DNA of 52,096 bases from Chloroflexota bacterium (lineage in GTDB: Bacteria > Chloroflexota > UBA11872). The stretch lies in NCBI GenBank assembly GCA_011523785.1, contig WTFW01000164.1, positions 1-52,096 of the forward strand. The letters run 5' to 3'. Positions 1 through 7,551 of the stretch are shown one piece after another. Each line of letters begins with the position of its first letter. The stretch's first letter is position 1. The position numbers were made by a program, and so were the translations under genes. The notes under the pieces were generated by a model, which was not told where the DNA came from, did no database searches, and worked only from the letters and a program-made list of their open reading frames with translations.

Positions 1-289
1 CGGCCGAAGACGCCCGAACCCCGGATCGAGTCCGGGGCAGGTTCTGCCTCTCCCCTCGGAGAGGGTGAAGAGCGGCGGCCGTGGCGGACGGTGCTCGACT
101 TTGGCCTGGCTGCTTCAGCGAAGCAGCCACCCTCGCCCCAGACCTCTCCCTCAAGGAGACCTTTGCGTAACCCGGAGTGGTTGCCCGGAAGACCCTCACC
201 CCGACCCTCTCCCAGAGGGAGAGGGATTAAGAGGGGCCGCTGGCGAGGTCGGGGCGGGGTTTTGCAACGGTCTCTCCTAAGCGGGACGC
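1..289. other. Intergenic region with hairpin-forming dispersed repeats
   Basis: No convincing gene. Three related hairpin-prone segments lie here: CCCCGGA-TCGAG-TCCGGGG at 19-37, CCTCTCC-CCTC-GGAGAGG at 47-64, and a perfect 9-bp stem CCCTCTCCC-AGA-GGGAGAGGG at 205-225. A degenerate relative (CTCTCCCTCAAGGAGA) is near 148-163. The short ORFs across this stretch are simple translations of the repeats. The region lies downstream of the rpsF operon, so a terminator or mRNA-stabilising role is possible but not shown. Confidence 0.6.
205..225. repeat. Perfect palindromic REP-like hairpin
   Basis: A perfect inverted repeat with 9-bp arms (CCCTCTCCC / GGGAGAGGG) around a 3-base loop, preceded by CCCTCACCCCGA. 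Purine/pyrimidine palindromes of this kind are common as dispersed intergenic repeats in high-GC genomes. A shorter version with the same GGAGAGGGTGAAGAG flank occurs at 47-71. Confidence 0.6.
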
Positions 290-1396
290 CTAGGGCCGGG
301 TGGCCCAGTCGATGATTTCGGGCGTGAGCAGGAACTGGACGTCGGCGGCGGAGCGGAGGGTCTGGAGCCAGTTGTCGTAGGTGACCTGGCGACGGCGTTC
401 GGCGGCCGCCGGATCGAGCGGGCGGGAGTCGGACTGCTCGTGGACGAGGATGACGTGCCAGCCCTGCGGGGTGGAGATGGGTTGGCTGCGGGCGCCCGGC
501 CGCAGGGCGAAGGCGGCTTCGTCCCAGGCGTCGGGCATGAGGCCGCGGGGCAGCCAGCCGAGGTTGCCGCCATCGGGGGCGCTGGCGGTATCGGTGGACG
601 CTTGTTCAGCGACGAGGTCGAAGGGCTGATGGGCGTCCAGTTGTGCGAGCACGGTTTCAGCGGCTTCCTCGGTGGGAACAACGATCTGGGAGGCGTGAAT
701 CTGGGGGGGCGCGGGGTCGAGGTTGGCGGCCAGATGGTCGGCCACGGCGTCGGCCAGGGCGCGGTCGGCGATGAAGGCGCGGATGGTATCGGAATCCAGC
801 TGGGTACGTTCGCGGATGTCGGAAAAGGCGGCAGCGAAGTCAAAGTCGGCGGCGGCCTCGCCGGGACCGCGAACAAATTCGGACAAGGCCGCACTGATCG
901 CTGCGTCGTCAACGGCAACGCCCAGGGCGGATGCGGCGGTACGCATCAGTTCCGCGTTGGTGAGCTCGGTGACGGCGCTGATGGTCACTGTTGAAAGCTG
1001 GGCCTGCGGGTGGCTGGGGTCTCGGGTGTCGGTTGTGCGAGGCGTGTCGGCTAGCTCACGACTCAGTTCGAATTGACGTAGGGTCAGGAAGTCGGCGTAA
1101 CGGGAGGCTGGAATTGGATCGCCGTTGACCGTGGCGACCGGTTCCGCGGGCCGCACGACGAGTTCGCCGTAGAGCGCCACGCCAACGAGGGCACTGACGA
1201 CTGTGAGGATGAGGGTGGCGGCAACGGCGACGAACTTGGCCGCGGCCGCGGTGCGCTGGGCGCGAGTTAGCTCGCTCCAGTCGCGGACCGCGTTAGGGAC
1301 ATCCCGCCAGCGGACGTGGGCCTGGGCAGGCTTGCGCGCCGCACGACGCCGGTCACGCTGGGCGCGACGGCGCTGGGCCCTGGTGCGCGGGGACAT
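290..1396 (-). CDS. Membrane-anchored parvulin-type peptidyl-prolyl isomerase (PpiC/SurA-like)
   Basis: A 368-residue protein. It has a very basic N-terminus (Arg-rich to about residue 22), one transmembrane helix at about 54-76, and then an extracytoplasmic SurA_N-like helical region opening with VNGDPIPASRY. The parvulin domain is at about 231-322, with the typical GGNLGW and GWHVILV motifs. The family catalyses cis/trans isomerisation of prolyl bonds in exported proteins. It starts 18 bases after the rpsR stop, so it is probably the last gene of the rpsF-ssb-rpsR transcript. The N-in, C-out topology is inferred from the basic N-terminus. It could act as a general foldase or a chaperone for one secretion route. 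Confidence 0.85.
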   Translation of the reverse strand: MSPRTRAQRRRAQRDRRRAARKPAQAHVRWRDVPNAVRDWSELTRAQRTAAAAKFVAVAATLILTVVSALVGVALYGELVVRPAEPVATVNGDPIPASRYADFLTLRQFELSRELADTPRTTDTRDPSHPQAQLSTVTISAVTELTNAELMRTAASALGVAVDDAAISAALSEFVRGPGEAAADFDFAAAFSDIRERTQLDSDTIRAFIADRALADAVADHLAANLDPAPPQIHASQIVVPTEEAAETVLAQLDAHQPFDLVAEQASTDTASAPDGGNLGWLPRGLMPDAWDEAAFALRPGARSQPISTPQGWHVILVHEQSDSRPLDPAAAERRRQVTYDNWLQTLRSAADVQFLLTPEIIDWATRP

Positions 1397-1414
1397 CCGC
1401 GCGGCGGCCTGGAG

Positions 1415-1801
1415 CTAGCCGCGGAGGCGGCGCCGCACGATGTAGGGCAGCAGCCCCAGGTAGCGGGCGCGCTTGATGGCGATGGCCAGCTTGCGCTGGT
1501 TCTTGGCCGTGATACCGGTCTTGCGGCGAGACTCGATGCGGCCGCTGTCGGCGATGAAGCGCCGCAGCAGTTGGGAGTTCTTGTAGTCGATGGGTTCGCC
1601 GGTCTGCTTGAAGTAGTCGCCGCGACGTCGGAAGCCGCGCCCGCGGCCGCGGCCTCGACCGCGTCCGCCACCGCCGCGCGGGCCACCGCCGCCACGGGGA
1701 CCGCCGCCACCGCGGGGGCCACCGCCGCGCGGACCTTCACTCGACCCGCTGCGGGGTTCCTGGGAGGTGGATTCTTCTGTCGCCTGGCCGTCCTGGGTCA
1801 T
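1415..1801 (-). CDS. rpsR: 30S ribosomal protein S18 with long Gly/Arg-rich N-terminal extension
   Basis: The C-terminal ~70 residues are a canonical S18 core ([39 protein letters not shown]). About 50 extra N-terminal residues form a low-complexity Gly/Arg tract of GGPRGGGG and RGRGRG units. Bacterial S18 is usually about 75-90 residues; this one is 128. The ATG at 1801 is chosen because AGGAA lies 7 bases upstream; a TTG at 1804 would add one residue. It follows ssb by 26 bases in the conserved rpsF-ssb-rpsR order; rplI is not adjacent. S18 pairs with S6 on the 30S platform. The extension looks disordered and RNA-binding in composition. Confidence 0.95.
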   Translation of the reverse strand: MTQDGQATEESTSQEPRSGSSEGPRGGGPRGGGGPRGGGGPRGGGGRGRGRGRGRGFRRRGDYFKQTGEPIDYKNSQLLRRFIADSGRIESRRKTGITAKNQRKLAIAIKRARYLGLLPYIVRRRLRG

Positions 1802-1827
1802 CAAACTGGTTCCTGTGTCACGCGCCG

Positions 1828-2310
1828 TCAGAACGGCAGGTCGTCGGGGCTGATTTCGTCGTCTTGAGCCGCTGAGCGTCCAGCGCCTTGTCCGCCAGCA
1901 TAGCCGCTGCGCTGGCCGTCGTAGTCGTCGCGCTGCGAGGCTTCCTCACGCCCACCCAACATGATCATCTCCTGGGCGACGAGTTCGGTCGTCGTGCGGT
2001 CATTACCTTCGCGATCCTGCCATGTGCGAGTGGCCAAGCGGCCTTCGACGTAGACCTTGGATCCACGGCGCAGGTACTCGTTGGCAATCTCGGCCAGGCG
2101 AGTCCAGGCGACAACACGGAACCATTCTGTTTCCTCACGCAACTCGCCGTCGCGCGATTGCCAACTGCGGCTGACAGCGACGGAAAAGTTGGTGACGGGC
2201 GTGCCACCCTGGGTAAAGCGCATCTCCGGATCGCGCCCCAGGTTGCCGATGATCTGCACGCGATTGAGTCCTCGCGAGCGACCGCGGCGCTGGCCGCTCT
2301 GGTCCGTCAC
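1828..2310 (-). CDS. ssb: Single-stranded DNA-binding protein
   Basis: A 160-residue SSB. The N-terminal OB fold spans about 13-118 ([48 protein letters not shown]). A Gly/Gln/Asp linker follows, ending in the acidic tip DDLPF that recruits SSB partner proteins. It is tetrameric in most bacteria and protects single-stranded DNA in replication, repair and recombination. The GTG start at 2310 overlaps the rpsF TGA stop as GTGA, indicating translational coupling. Confidence 0.97.
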   Translation of the reverse strand: MTDQSGQRRGRSRGLNRVQIIGNLGRDPEMRFTQGGTPVTNFSVAVSRSWQSRDGELREETEWFRVVAWTRLAEIANEYLRRGSKVYVEGRLATRTWQDREGNDRTTTELVAQEMIMLGGREEASQRDDYDGQRSGYAGGQGAGRSAAQDDEISPDDLPF

Positions 2311-2639
2311 CGATGAAGCTCGGCCAGTTGCTTGGCCTCGTAGGCGGCCACGTCAGGGTCTTCGGCGACGATGAGGAAACGGGTGACGTCTTCGACGAGG
2401 CGCAGAGAGCCTTCGAGTTCGCCGACATTCGCGGGATCGATGGTGAACTTGAGAAGTACGTAGTGACCCTCACGCTGTTTCTTGATGGGGTAGGCGAACT
2501 TGCGGCGGCCCCAGGTGTTGGCGGTGTCGACCTCGCCGCCGTGCGCGCTGATGCGCTCGGTTACGGCGTCAATGTGGGCGGCGGTGAGTTCGGGAACCTG
2601 ATCGACGCCATAGATCACCACAAGCTCGTAAGTGCGCAC
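2307..2639 (-). CDS. rpsF: 30S ribosomal protein S6
   Basis: A 110-residue S6 with the typical opening RTYELVVIYG and the core motif WGRRKFAYPIKKQREGHYVLL. The open frame runs upstream to 2831, but those residues are not S6-like and are antisense to the divergent hydrolase gene. The GTG at 2639 gives the standard S6 N-terminus, with a weak GAGA SD about 10 bases upstream. S6 binds S18 on the small-subunit platform. First gene of the rpsF-ssb-rpsR operon; the promoter must lie in the roughly 115-base divergent gap to 2755. Confidence 0.95.
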   Translation of the reverse strand: MRTYELVVIYGVDQVPELTAAHIDAVTERISAHGGEVDTANTWGRRKFAYPIKKQREGHYVLLKFTIDPANVGELEGSLRLVEDVTRFLIVAEDPDVAAYEAKQLAELHR

Positions 2640-2754
2640 AGGCGGACAGTTCTCAATGGGTGGTTTGCGTCGCGCAACGGCAGGCCCGTGGCGACGGGCT
2701 GTGAAGCTGAAGCCTAGCATAGGGAGAGGAATCTGCGACCTACGGAGACATTGC

Positions 2755-3684
2755 GTGAGAAAGCTGGCGCTGGCCGCGGCACTCGGGGCGGCGTGGTTGG
2801 CCTTTCGCGGCCGTCCGGAGCCGTATGACATTACGGATCACCTGGCGGATGGGCGACGCACGCCGTTGCGCGAGGGCCGCTGGTACAGCCGAACGTTTGG
2901 TGAAGGCTTTGACCTGGTGCTGCTGCCGGGCTTCGCCGGGAACAGCCGTACCTGGGAGTTTGTGACGCCGGACCTGGCCAGCGAATACCGGGTGCACTGG
3001 CTGGATCCGCTGGGTCATGGCCTGTCCGACAAGCCGGCGGATGCGCAGTACGACGGGGCCGCGCAGGCGGCACGGTTGGTGGAGTGGCTGGACGCGAACC
3101 ACCTCTCGCGGGTTGTCGTGTTTGCAAGTTCGGCCGGAGCCCAGCCCGCGGTTTCCCTGGCGGCCGCGTACCCCGAGCGGGTTCTGGGGCTTGTGCTGGT
3201 TGATCCGTTCCTGGTGGCGGGTCGGTATATCACCTGGTCGATCAAGCTCGGAAAGCGGATTCCGGCGCAGTCGGCGTGGATGGGGCGCCTGCTCTACTCG
3301 CAGCGTTGGTACGTGCGCATTGGCCAGATGCTGGGGCGGTACGACCCGTGGGGCGTCACGGAAGCCGACGTGGATCGGCAGTATCTGCCGTACGGAAGCC
3401 CGGGGTTCATGGAGGCGCTGCCGGCGATGTTCCAGGGCGTGGATCCGGCGAACTATGCGAACGCCATCGCCGCCACGCGTTGCCCCGTGTTGCTGGTGTG
3501 GGGCGAAGCGGATCGGACAGCGGCGGCGACCCAGGCGGAGGCTCTGGCGGGGCAGTTTCGGGACGCCGAAATCCGTATCGTCAAGAAGGCCGGCCACCTG
3601 GTGCAGGAAGAGCAGCCGGAGGAGCTGCTGGCGCTGGCGCGGCCGTTCCTGGAGCGGGTGACGAGGTCGGCTGCCGCAGCGTGA
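2755..3684 (+). CDS. Alpha/beta-fold hydrolase, N-terminally anchored
   Basis: GTG start at 2755 with GGAGA 6-7 bases upstream; the longer open frame from 2632 is antisense to rpsF. The 309-residue product opens with a short hydrophobic helix (RKLALAAALGAAWLAF), likely an uncleaved anchor. It then has the fold's markers: DLVLLPGF strand and oxyanion region, WLDPLGHGLSDKP, the nucleophile elbow VFASSAGAQ (Ser in S-A-G, a weak form of G-x-S-x-G), the acid in WGEADRTA, and the catalytic His in KAGHLVQEEQPEE. The substrate cannot be told; esterase, haloalkane or epoxide-type activities are all possible. Its stop overlaps the next start as GTGA. Confidence 0.8.
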   Translation: MRKLALAAALGAAWLAFRGRPEPYDITDHLADGRRTPLREGRWYSRTFGEGFDLVLLPGFAGNSRTWEFVTPDLASEYRVHWLDPLGHGLSDKPADAQYDGAAQAARLVEWLDANHLSRVVVFASSAGAQPAVSLAAAYPERVLGLVLVDPFLVAGRYITWSIKLGKRIPAQSAWMGRLLYSQRWYVRIGQMLGRYDPWGVTEADVDRQYLPYGSPGFMEALPAMFQGVDPANYANAIAATRCPVLLVWGEADRTAAATQAEALAGQFRDAEIRIVKKAGHLVQEEQPEELLALARPFLERVTRSAAAA

Positions 3685-4367
3685 AGGACCTGGCGGCGCT
3701 GGCGGAGCAGATTCATGCCTGTGGCCGCTGTCCGCGGCTGGTGGCCTGGCGGGAAGAGGCGGCGCGGACGAAGCGGGCCGCGTACCGCGACGAGACGTAT
3801 TGGGGCCGGCCGGTTGCCGGGTTTGGCGATCCGGAGGCGCGGGTGCTGCTGGTTGGGCTGGCGCCGGCGGCGCATGGCGGGAACCGGACCGGGCGGGTGT
3901 TTACGGGGGATCGGTCGGGCGACTTCCTGTTTGGGGCGCTGCATCGGGCCGGCTTTGCAAATCAAGCGGAGAGCCGGCAGCGCGGCGACGGGCTGGAGCT
4001 GCGCCGTGCGTTTGTGACCGCGATCGTGCGCTGCGCGCCGCCGGCGAACCGGCCGACGGCGGAGGAGCGCGCGGAGTGCCAGGGCTGGCTGGAGGCGGAG
4101 CTTGATCTGTTGCCGCGGGCGCGAGTGGCGGTGGCGCTGGGTGGGGAGGCGTGGCGGCAGTTGTTGCGGGTGTTTCGGGAGCGCGGGCTGGCGGTGCCGC
4201 GGCCGGCGCCGAGGTTTGGCCACGGGGTGGAAGCGGCGGTGGGTGCGTGGACGCTGCTGGGGGCGTATCACCCGAGCCAGCAGAACACGTTTACGGGGCG
4301 GCTGACGCCGGCGATGTTGGACGCGGTATTGGCGCGGGCGCGGGAATTGGCTTCCGACTCAGCTTGA
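3681..4367 (+). CDS. Family 5 (UdgB-type) iron-sulfur uracil-DNA glycosylase
   Basis: The 228-residue product starts at GTG 3681, overlapping the hydrolase stop. It carries the family signature GLAPAAHGGNRTGRVFTGD near 59-77 and the C-terminal YHPSQQNTFTG motif. Cys14, Cys17, Cys118 and Cys133 match the four 4Fe-4S ligands of family 4/5 enzymes. In family 5 the polar Asp/Asn of motif 1 is replaced by Ala, as seen in GLAPAAH. It removes uracil and some other deaminated bases from DNA. The longer open frame from 3276 is a shadow of the hydrolase. Its 3' end overlaps the convergent ABC permease gene by 9 bases. Confidence 0.9.
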   Translation: MKDLAALAEQIHACGRCPRLVAWREEAARTKRAAYRDETYWGRPVAGFGDPEARVLLVGLAPAAHGGNRTGRVFTGDRSGDFLFGALHRAGFANQAESRQRGDGLELRRAFVTAIVRCAPPANRPTAEERAECQGWLEAELDLLPRARVAVALGGEAWRQLLRVFRERGLAVPRPAPRFGHGVEAAVGAWTLLGAYHPSQQNTFTGRLTPAMLDAVLARARELASDSA

Positions 4368-5144
4368 GGCGCTGGTGTAGCGGCTGAGGCCGATGCGCCA
4401 GAAGCGGGCGGCGGCGAGCAGCGCCAGGACGCCGATGAGGGGCGCCAGCCAGATGGCGACCAGCGGTTCCCGGCCGGTGATGGTCTGGGCGGGGACGGTG
4501 GTGATGAAGGCGACGGGGAAGACGAAGGTCAGGAGCTGGCGGAGCCAGAAGGGGTAGATCTCGACGGGGTAGCGGCCGGTGTCGAAGAAGAGCTGGAAGA
4601 TCATGGTGATGTTCTCGACGCGGACGAACCAGAAGACGAGGGTGGTGAGGGCCAGCCAGATCGAGAAGACGATGGCTACGCCGCCGACCATGACGCCGAC
4701 GAAAACAGCGGCAACGCCAAAGGTGATCTGGGCTTCCAGGCGGATGAGCCCAATGGCGATGATGCTTCCGCCGAGTGCGACGTCGGCCAGGTGCCAGACG
4801 ACGAAGCGTCGGGTGCTGGAGAGCAGCAGCGAGGGGACGGGCTTGAGCAGGACGTAGTCGAAGGTGCCCTTGCGTACCTCGGAGACGACCTCGTTGAGGC
4901 TGGGGCTGAGGGCGGTCTGGACGATGCCCTGCACCAAGTAGTAGACGCCCAGCAGGACCATGGCTTGCTCCAGGCGCCAGCCGCTGAGGTCGCTGGTGTG
5001 GGAAAAGACGACCGCCAGGCCGCCGACGGCCACCCCGATGTTGATGACGCTGCGGAGGAGGTTGCCCGCAAGCTCGGCGCGGTAGGCGGTTTCCTTGAGG
5101 ATGGCGGCCCGCAGGAAGGCGGAAACGATGCGAACGATGCGCAC
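4359..5144 (-). CDS. ABC-2 type exporter permease, second subunit (DUF990-like)
   Basis: A 261-residue integral membrane protein with about six hydrophobic segments. Family-typical stretches include EVRKGTFDYVLLKPV and FDTGRYPVEIYPFWL, as in ABC2_membrane_6/DUF990 permeases. GTG start at 5144, two bases after the upstream permease stop. The open frame continues upstream to 6128 but that part is antisense to the neighbouring genes. It probably forms a heterodimeric pore with the next gene product, powered by the ATPase encoded upstream. The substrate is unknown; relatives have been linked to lipid or drug export. Confidence 0.85.
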   Translation of the reverse strand: MRIVRIVSAFLRAAILKETAYRAELAGNLLRSVINIGVAVGGLAVVFSHTSDLSGWRLEQAMVLLGVYYLVQGIVQTALSPSLNEVVSEVRKGTFDYVLLKPVPSLLLSSTRRFVVWHLADVALGGSIIAIGLIRLEAQITFGVAAVFVGVMVGGVAIVFSIWLALTTLVFWFVRVENITMIFQLFFDTGRYPVEIYPFWLRQLLTFVFPVAFITTVPAQTITGREPLVAIWLAPLIGVLALLAAARFWRIGLSRYTSASS

Positions 5145-5146
5145 GG

Positions 5147-5953
5147 TCAGGCGCCCACGGCGGAGTACTGGCGGATGCCGGCCCGCCAGACGGCGCGCAC
5201 GACCAACGCGGCGCCGATGAGCCAGGCGAACTGGAGGGCGAAGCCGAGGGCCAACTCGCCGGAGTCCAGGCGGTTGAGCAGGACCTCGATGGGAAAGCCG
5301 AGCGTGTAGCGCATGGGCAGGGCCGTGGCCAGGTTCTGGACGAAGCCGGGCAAGAGTTCGACCGGCGCGACCTGGCCGCCCAGCAGGAAGGTGAGGCCGA
5401 TCCAGATCTCCCAGAAGGAGAACGAGCGGGTGGTCCAAAAGGCCAGGAGGGCGAACGTGGTGCCGACGAGGAAGGAGAGGAGGGCGGCCACGACGAGCGC
5501 CACCAGGAACAGGGGCACGCTGGCGGCCGTGATTGTGAATGAGGGCCGCAGGATGATGACGAGGCCGATCCAGACGGGGATGAGCAGCAACATGCTGACG
5601 CTCTTGTAGGAGATGTTGCGGGCGGCGGCGACCCAGACGGGGTTCATGGGGCGCAGCAGGTGGGGCGAGAGTTCGCCCTGCTGGATCATCGGGCCGAAGG
5701 TGTAGATCTCGATGGCGGCGGTGACGTGGGACACGAGCATGAAGGTGAGGTAGTAGGCCGCGAAGTCGCTGAGGCGCAGACCGCCCACGTCGCCGTCGCC
5801 GGCGATCGCGCCCCAGACGGCCAGGTAGACGATCGGGTGCACGACTTCCCAGAGGGAGTACAGGAACAGCACGACCCGGTACTGGAACATGTCGGCGACT
5901 TCGGCGCGGGTCAGAGCCAGCGCGCCGGCCAACGTGGCGCGGCGGACGATCAC
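5147..5953 (-). CDS. ABC-2 type exporter permease, first subunit
   Basis: A 268-residue, six-segment membrane protein. It contains the conserved TFGPMIQQGELSPHLLRP motif (permease/ATPase coupling region in this family) and FLLGGQVAPVELLPGF. GTG start at 5953, overlapping the ATPase stop as GTGA. With the downstream permease and the upstream ATPase it makes a complete three-gene exporter. No substrate-binding protein is present, consistent with export. Confidence 0.85.
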   Translation of the reverse strand: MIVRRATLAGALALTRAEVADMFQYRVVLFLYSLWEVVHPIVYLAVWGAIAGDGDVGGLRLSDFAAYYLTFMLVSHVTAAIEIYTFGPMIQQGELSPHLLRPMNPVWVAAARNISYKSVSMLLLIPVWIGLVIILRPSFTITAASVPLFLVALVVAALLSFLVGTTFALLAFWTTRSFSFWEIWIGLTFLLGGQVAPVELLPGFVQNLATALPMRYTLGFPIEVLLNRLDSGELALGFALQFAWLIGAALVVRAVWRAGIRQYSAVGA

Positions 5954-6933
5954 GGGCCTTCCCCGCGGAAGACCTGGTCGATGACTTCCTCCAGGGGCGG
6001 GTCTTCGACGCTGAGGTCGGCAACAGGGAGCTGAGCCAGCATGCGCCCGGTGATCTCGGCGGCATCGTCCTTGCCGGCGCGGACGCTGACCTGGAGACCC
6101 TCGACGCTGAGAATCTTGGCCTGGCCATTGAGGTCAGGGAGGTCGGCCTCGCGCTCGAGATGGACGGTGATGGTCTTGTGGGGGGCGTAGCGTCGGACGA
6201 GGCCGTCCAGGGCGCCGTCGTACAGCAGCTTGCCCTGATCGATGACGATGACGCGGCGGGCGAGGGCCTTGACGTCGGCCATGTAGTGGCTGGTCAGCAG
6301 GACGGTGGCGCCGGTTTCGGCGTTGTAGGCGGTGACGAATTCGCGGATGCGCTGCTGCATGGTGACGTCCAGGCCGATGGTGGGTTCGTCCAGGAAGAGC
6401 ACGCGGGGCCTATGCAGCAGGCCGGCGGCGAGTTCGACCTTCATGCGCTCGCCGAGCGAAAGCTGGCGGACGGGCTTGGTGAGGAGGTCGCCGAGGTCGA
6501 GCAGCGTGGTCAGCAGGTCGACGGTGCGTTTGTACTGGGCGTCGTCGATGCCGAAGACGGCCTTGTTGACAAGGAAAGAGTCAGCGGCGGGGAGGTCCCA
6601 GAAGAGCTGCTGGCGCTGGCCCATGATGAGGGTGATGCGGGAGAGGTACTCGGCACGGCGGTCCCAGGGGGTGAAGCCAAGGACATCGACCTGGCCGTCG
6701 GTGGGGTGGAGCAGACCGCTGAGGACCTTGAGGGCGGTGGTCTTGCCGGCGCCGTTGGGACCCAGGAAACCGACGACTTCGCCGCGGTCGACCTCGAACG
6801 AGATGCCGTCGACGGCGCGAACAAGCCGGTGCTTGCGACGCAGCACACTGCGGAACGAGGCGCGCAGACCGCCGGCGCGCTCGGGGACGACGTAGTGCTT
6901 GACGAGGTCGCGGACGGAGACGTCGGGGGGCAT
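5950..6933 (-). CDS. ABC-2 type exporter ATP-binding protein
   Basis: A 327-residue nucleotide-binding subunit with Walker A GPNGAGKTT (58-66), signature LSLGE (158-162), Walker B VLFLDEP (178-184), and the switch His in LLTSHYM. The C-terminal ~75 residues form the accessory domain common in this exporter class. First gene of the operon. A 7-bp inverted repeat GCATTGC/GCAATGC lies 18-37 bases upstream of the ATG and may mark a regulatory site. The LSLGE variant of the LSGGQ signature is normal for the group. Confidence 0.92.
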   Translation of the reverse strand: MPPDVSVRDLVKHYVVPERAGGLRASFRSVLRRKHRLVRAVDGISFEVDRGEVVGFLGPNGAGKTTALKVLSGLLHPTDGQVDVLGFTPWDRRAEYLSRITLIMGQRQQLFWDLPAADSFLVNKAVFGIDDAQYKRTVDLLTTLLDLGDLLTKPVRQLSLGERMKVELAAGLLHRPRVLFLDEPTIGLDVTMQQRIREFVTAYNAETGATVLLTSHYMADVKALARRVIVIDQGKLLYDGALDGLVRRYAPHKTITVHLEREADLPDLNGQAKILSVEGLQVSVRAGKDDAAEITGRMLAQLPVADLSVEDPPLEEVIDQVFRGEGP

Positions 6934-6950
6934 AGGTTCAGCCTAGCGGG

Positions 6951-6970
6951 GCATTGCGGCCTGGCAATGC
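6951..6970. promoter_or_regulatory. Inverted repeat upstream of the ABC exporter operon
   Basis: Perfect 7-bp arms GCATTGC / GCAATGC separated by GGCCTG, centred about 28 bases upstream of the ATPase start codon. Position and symmetry suit a repressor site or a 5'-UTR hairpin; no regulator gene is adjacent. Confidence 0.35.
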
Positions 6971-7144
6971 GCGGAACCGCCCGGACTCCGTAGCAAGTGT
7001 AGAGCCTGCGCGCCAGTGTGCAGGTGCACGACGTGTGCGGATTGTCGCAATCCCGACTGACGAAGCCGATGGGCGGGACGACAGTAGAAGCGAGGGCTGG
7101 ACGCGGGTCCGGCCCTAACGGGTTTGTTTACATAAGGAGGCAGC

Positions 7145-7243
7145 ATGAAGCGGTATGCCTGGATTGTGCTGGTTGGTTTGGCGGTGGCGACGATTCCGTT
7201 CGCCTTGTGGTGGTGCCGGACGGATCGAGAAGCGGAGGCCTGA
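7145..7243 (+). CDS. Small single-pass membrane peptide (32 aa)
   Basis: An ATG at 7145 is preceded 4 bases upstream by a full-strength SD, AAGGAGG, at 7134-7140. The 32-residue product (MKRYAWIVLVGLAVATIPFA...) has a basic N-terminus, one hydrophobic helix at about 5-23, and a charged tail ending CRTDREAEA. The stop at 7241-7243 is followed 24 bases later by a 13-bp stem hairpin. SD, start, helix, stop and hairpin together make a complete small transcription unit. No family is recognised; a subunit-stabilising or envelope-regulatory membrane peptide would fit. Confidence 0.6.
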   Translation: MKRYAWIVLVGLAVATIPFALWWCRTDREAEA

Positions 7244-7267
7244 GACCGCAGATTGATTTGAGGCCGG

Positions 7268-7297
7268 GGGCCGCGTGACCGATTGGTCGCGCGGCCC
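7268..7297 (+). terminator. Strong hairpin after the small membrane peptide gene
   Basis: GGGCCGCGTGACC (7268-7280), loop GATT, GGTCGCGCGGCCC (7285-7297): a 13-bp stem with one G-T wobble. It is followed by TGTTGG rather than a full T-tract, so termination would be imperfect or factor-aided. Confidence 0.5.
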
Positions 7298-7551
7298 TGT
7301 TGGCTGTGGGTGTCGACCCCGGCAGGCAAAACAGAGGGCAGTGCGGAGTGCTTGCCCGAGCGGCAGGTAGCGAAGACCACTCACCGATTGCCGACGACGA
7401 CGAATGGAACCCGGGTCGTTACCAGGCAGGGCTTTGCCGCTCCCCCGGACGACAGCGAGCAGCCGACAATTCGCTTCCGAGGCCGGGAAGCTGACGTACA
7501 GAAGCCAGTTCCCGACTTGAGGATGGCGTTAGCTTCGGCTGAGGTTGCGCT
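7298..7551. other. Intergenic, no recognisable gene
   Basis: About 250 bases between the hairpin and the stop of the minus-strand hydrolase gene. ORFs crossing it have no recognisable features and no SD. Nothing further seen. Confidence 0.5.

Noticed and set aside
3276-3680. Upstream extension of the uracil-DNA glycosylase frame
   Set aside because: Lies within the hydrolase gene in another frame and lacks glycosylase-like residues; GTG 3681 gives a full-length family member.
4359-6128. Single 589-residue minus-strand ORF
   Set aside because: Only the C-terminal part (from GTG 5144) is permease-like. The rest is a low-complexity Arg/Pro/His shadow of the overlapping permease and ATPase genes in another frame.
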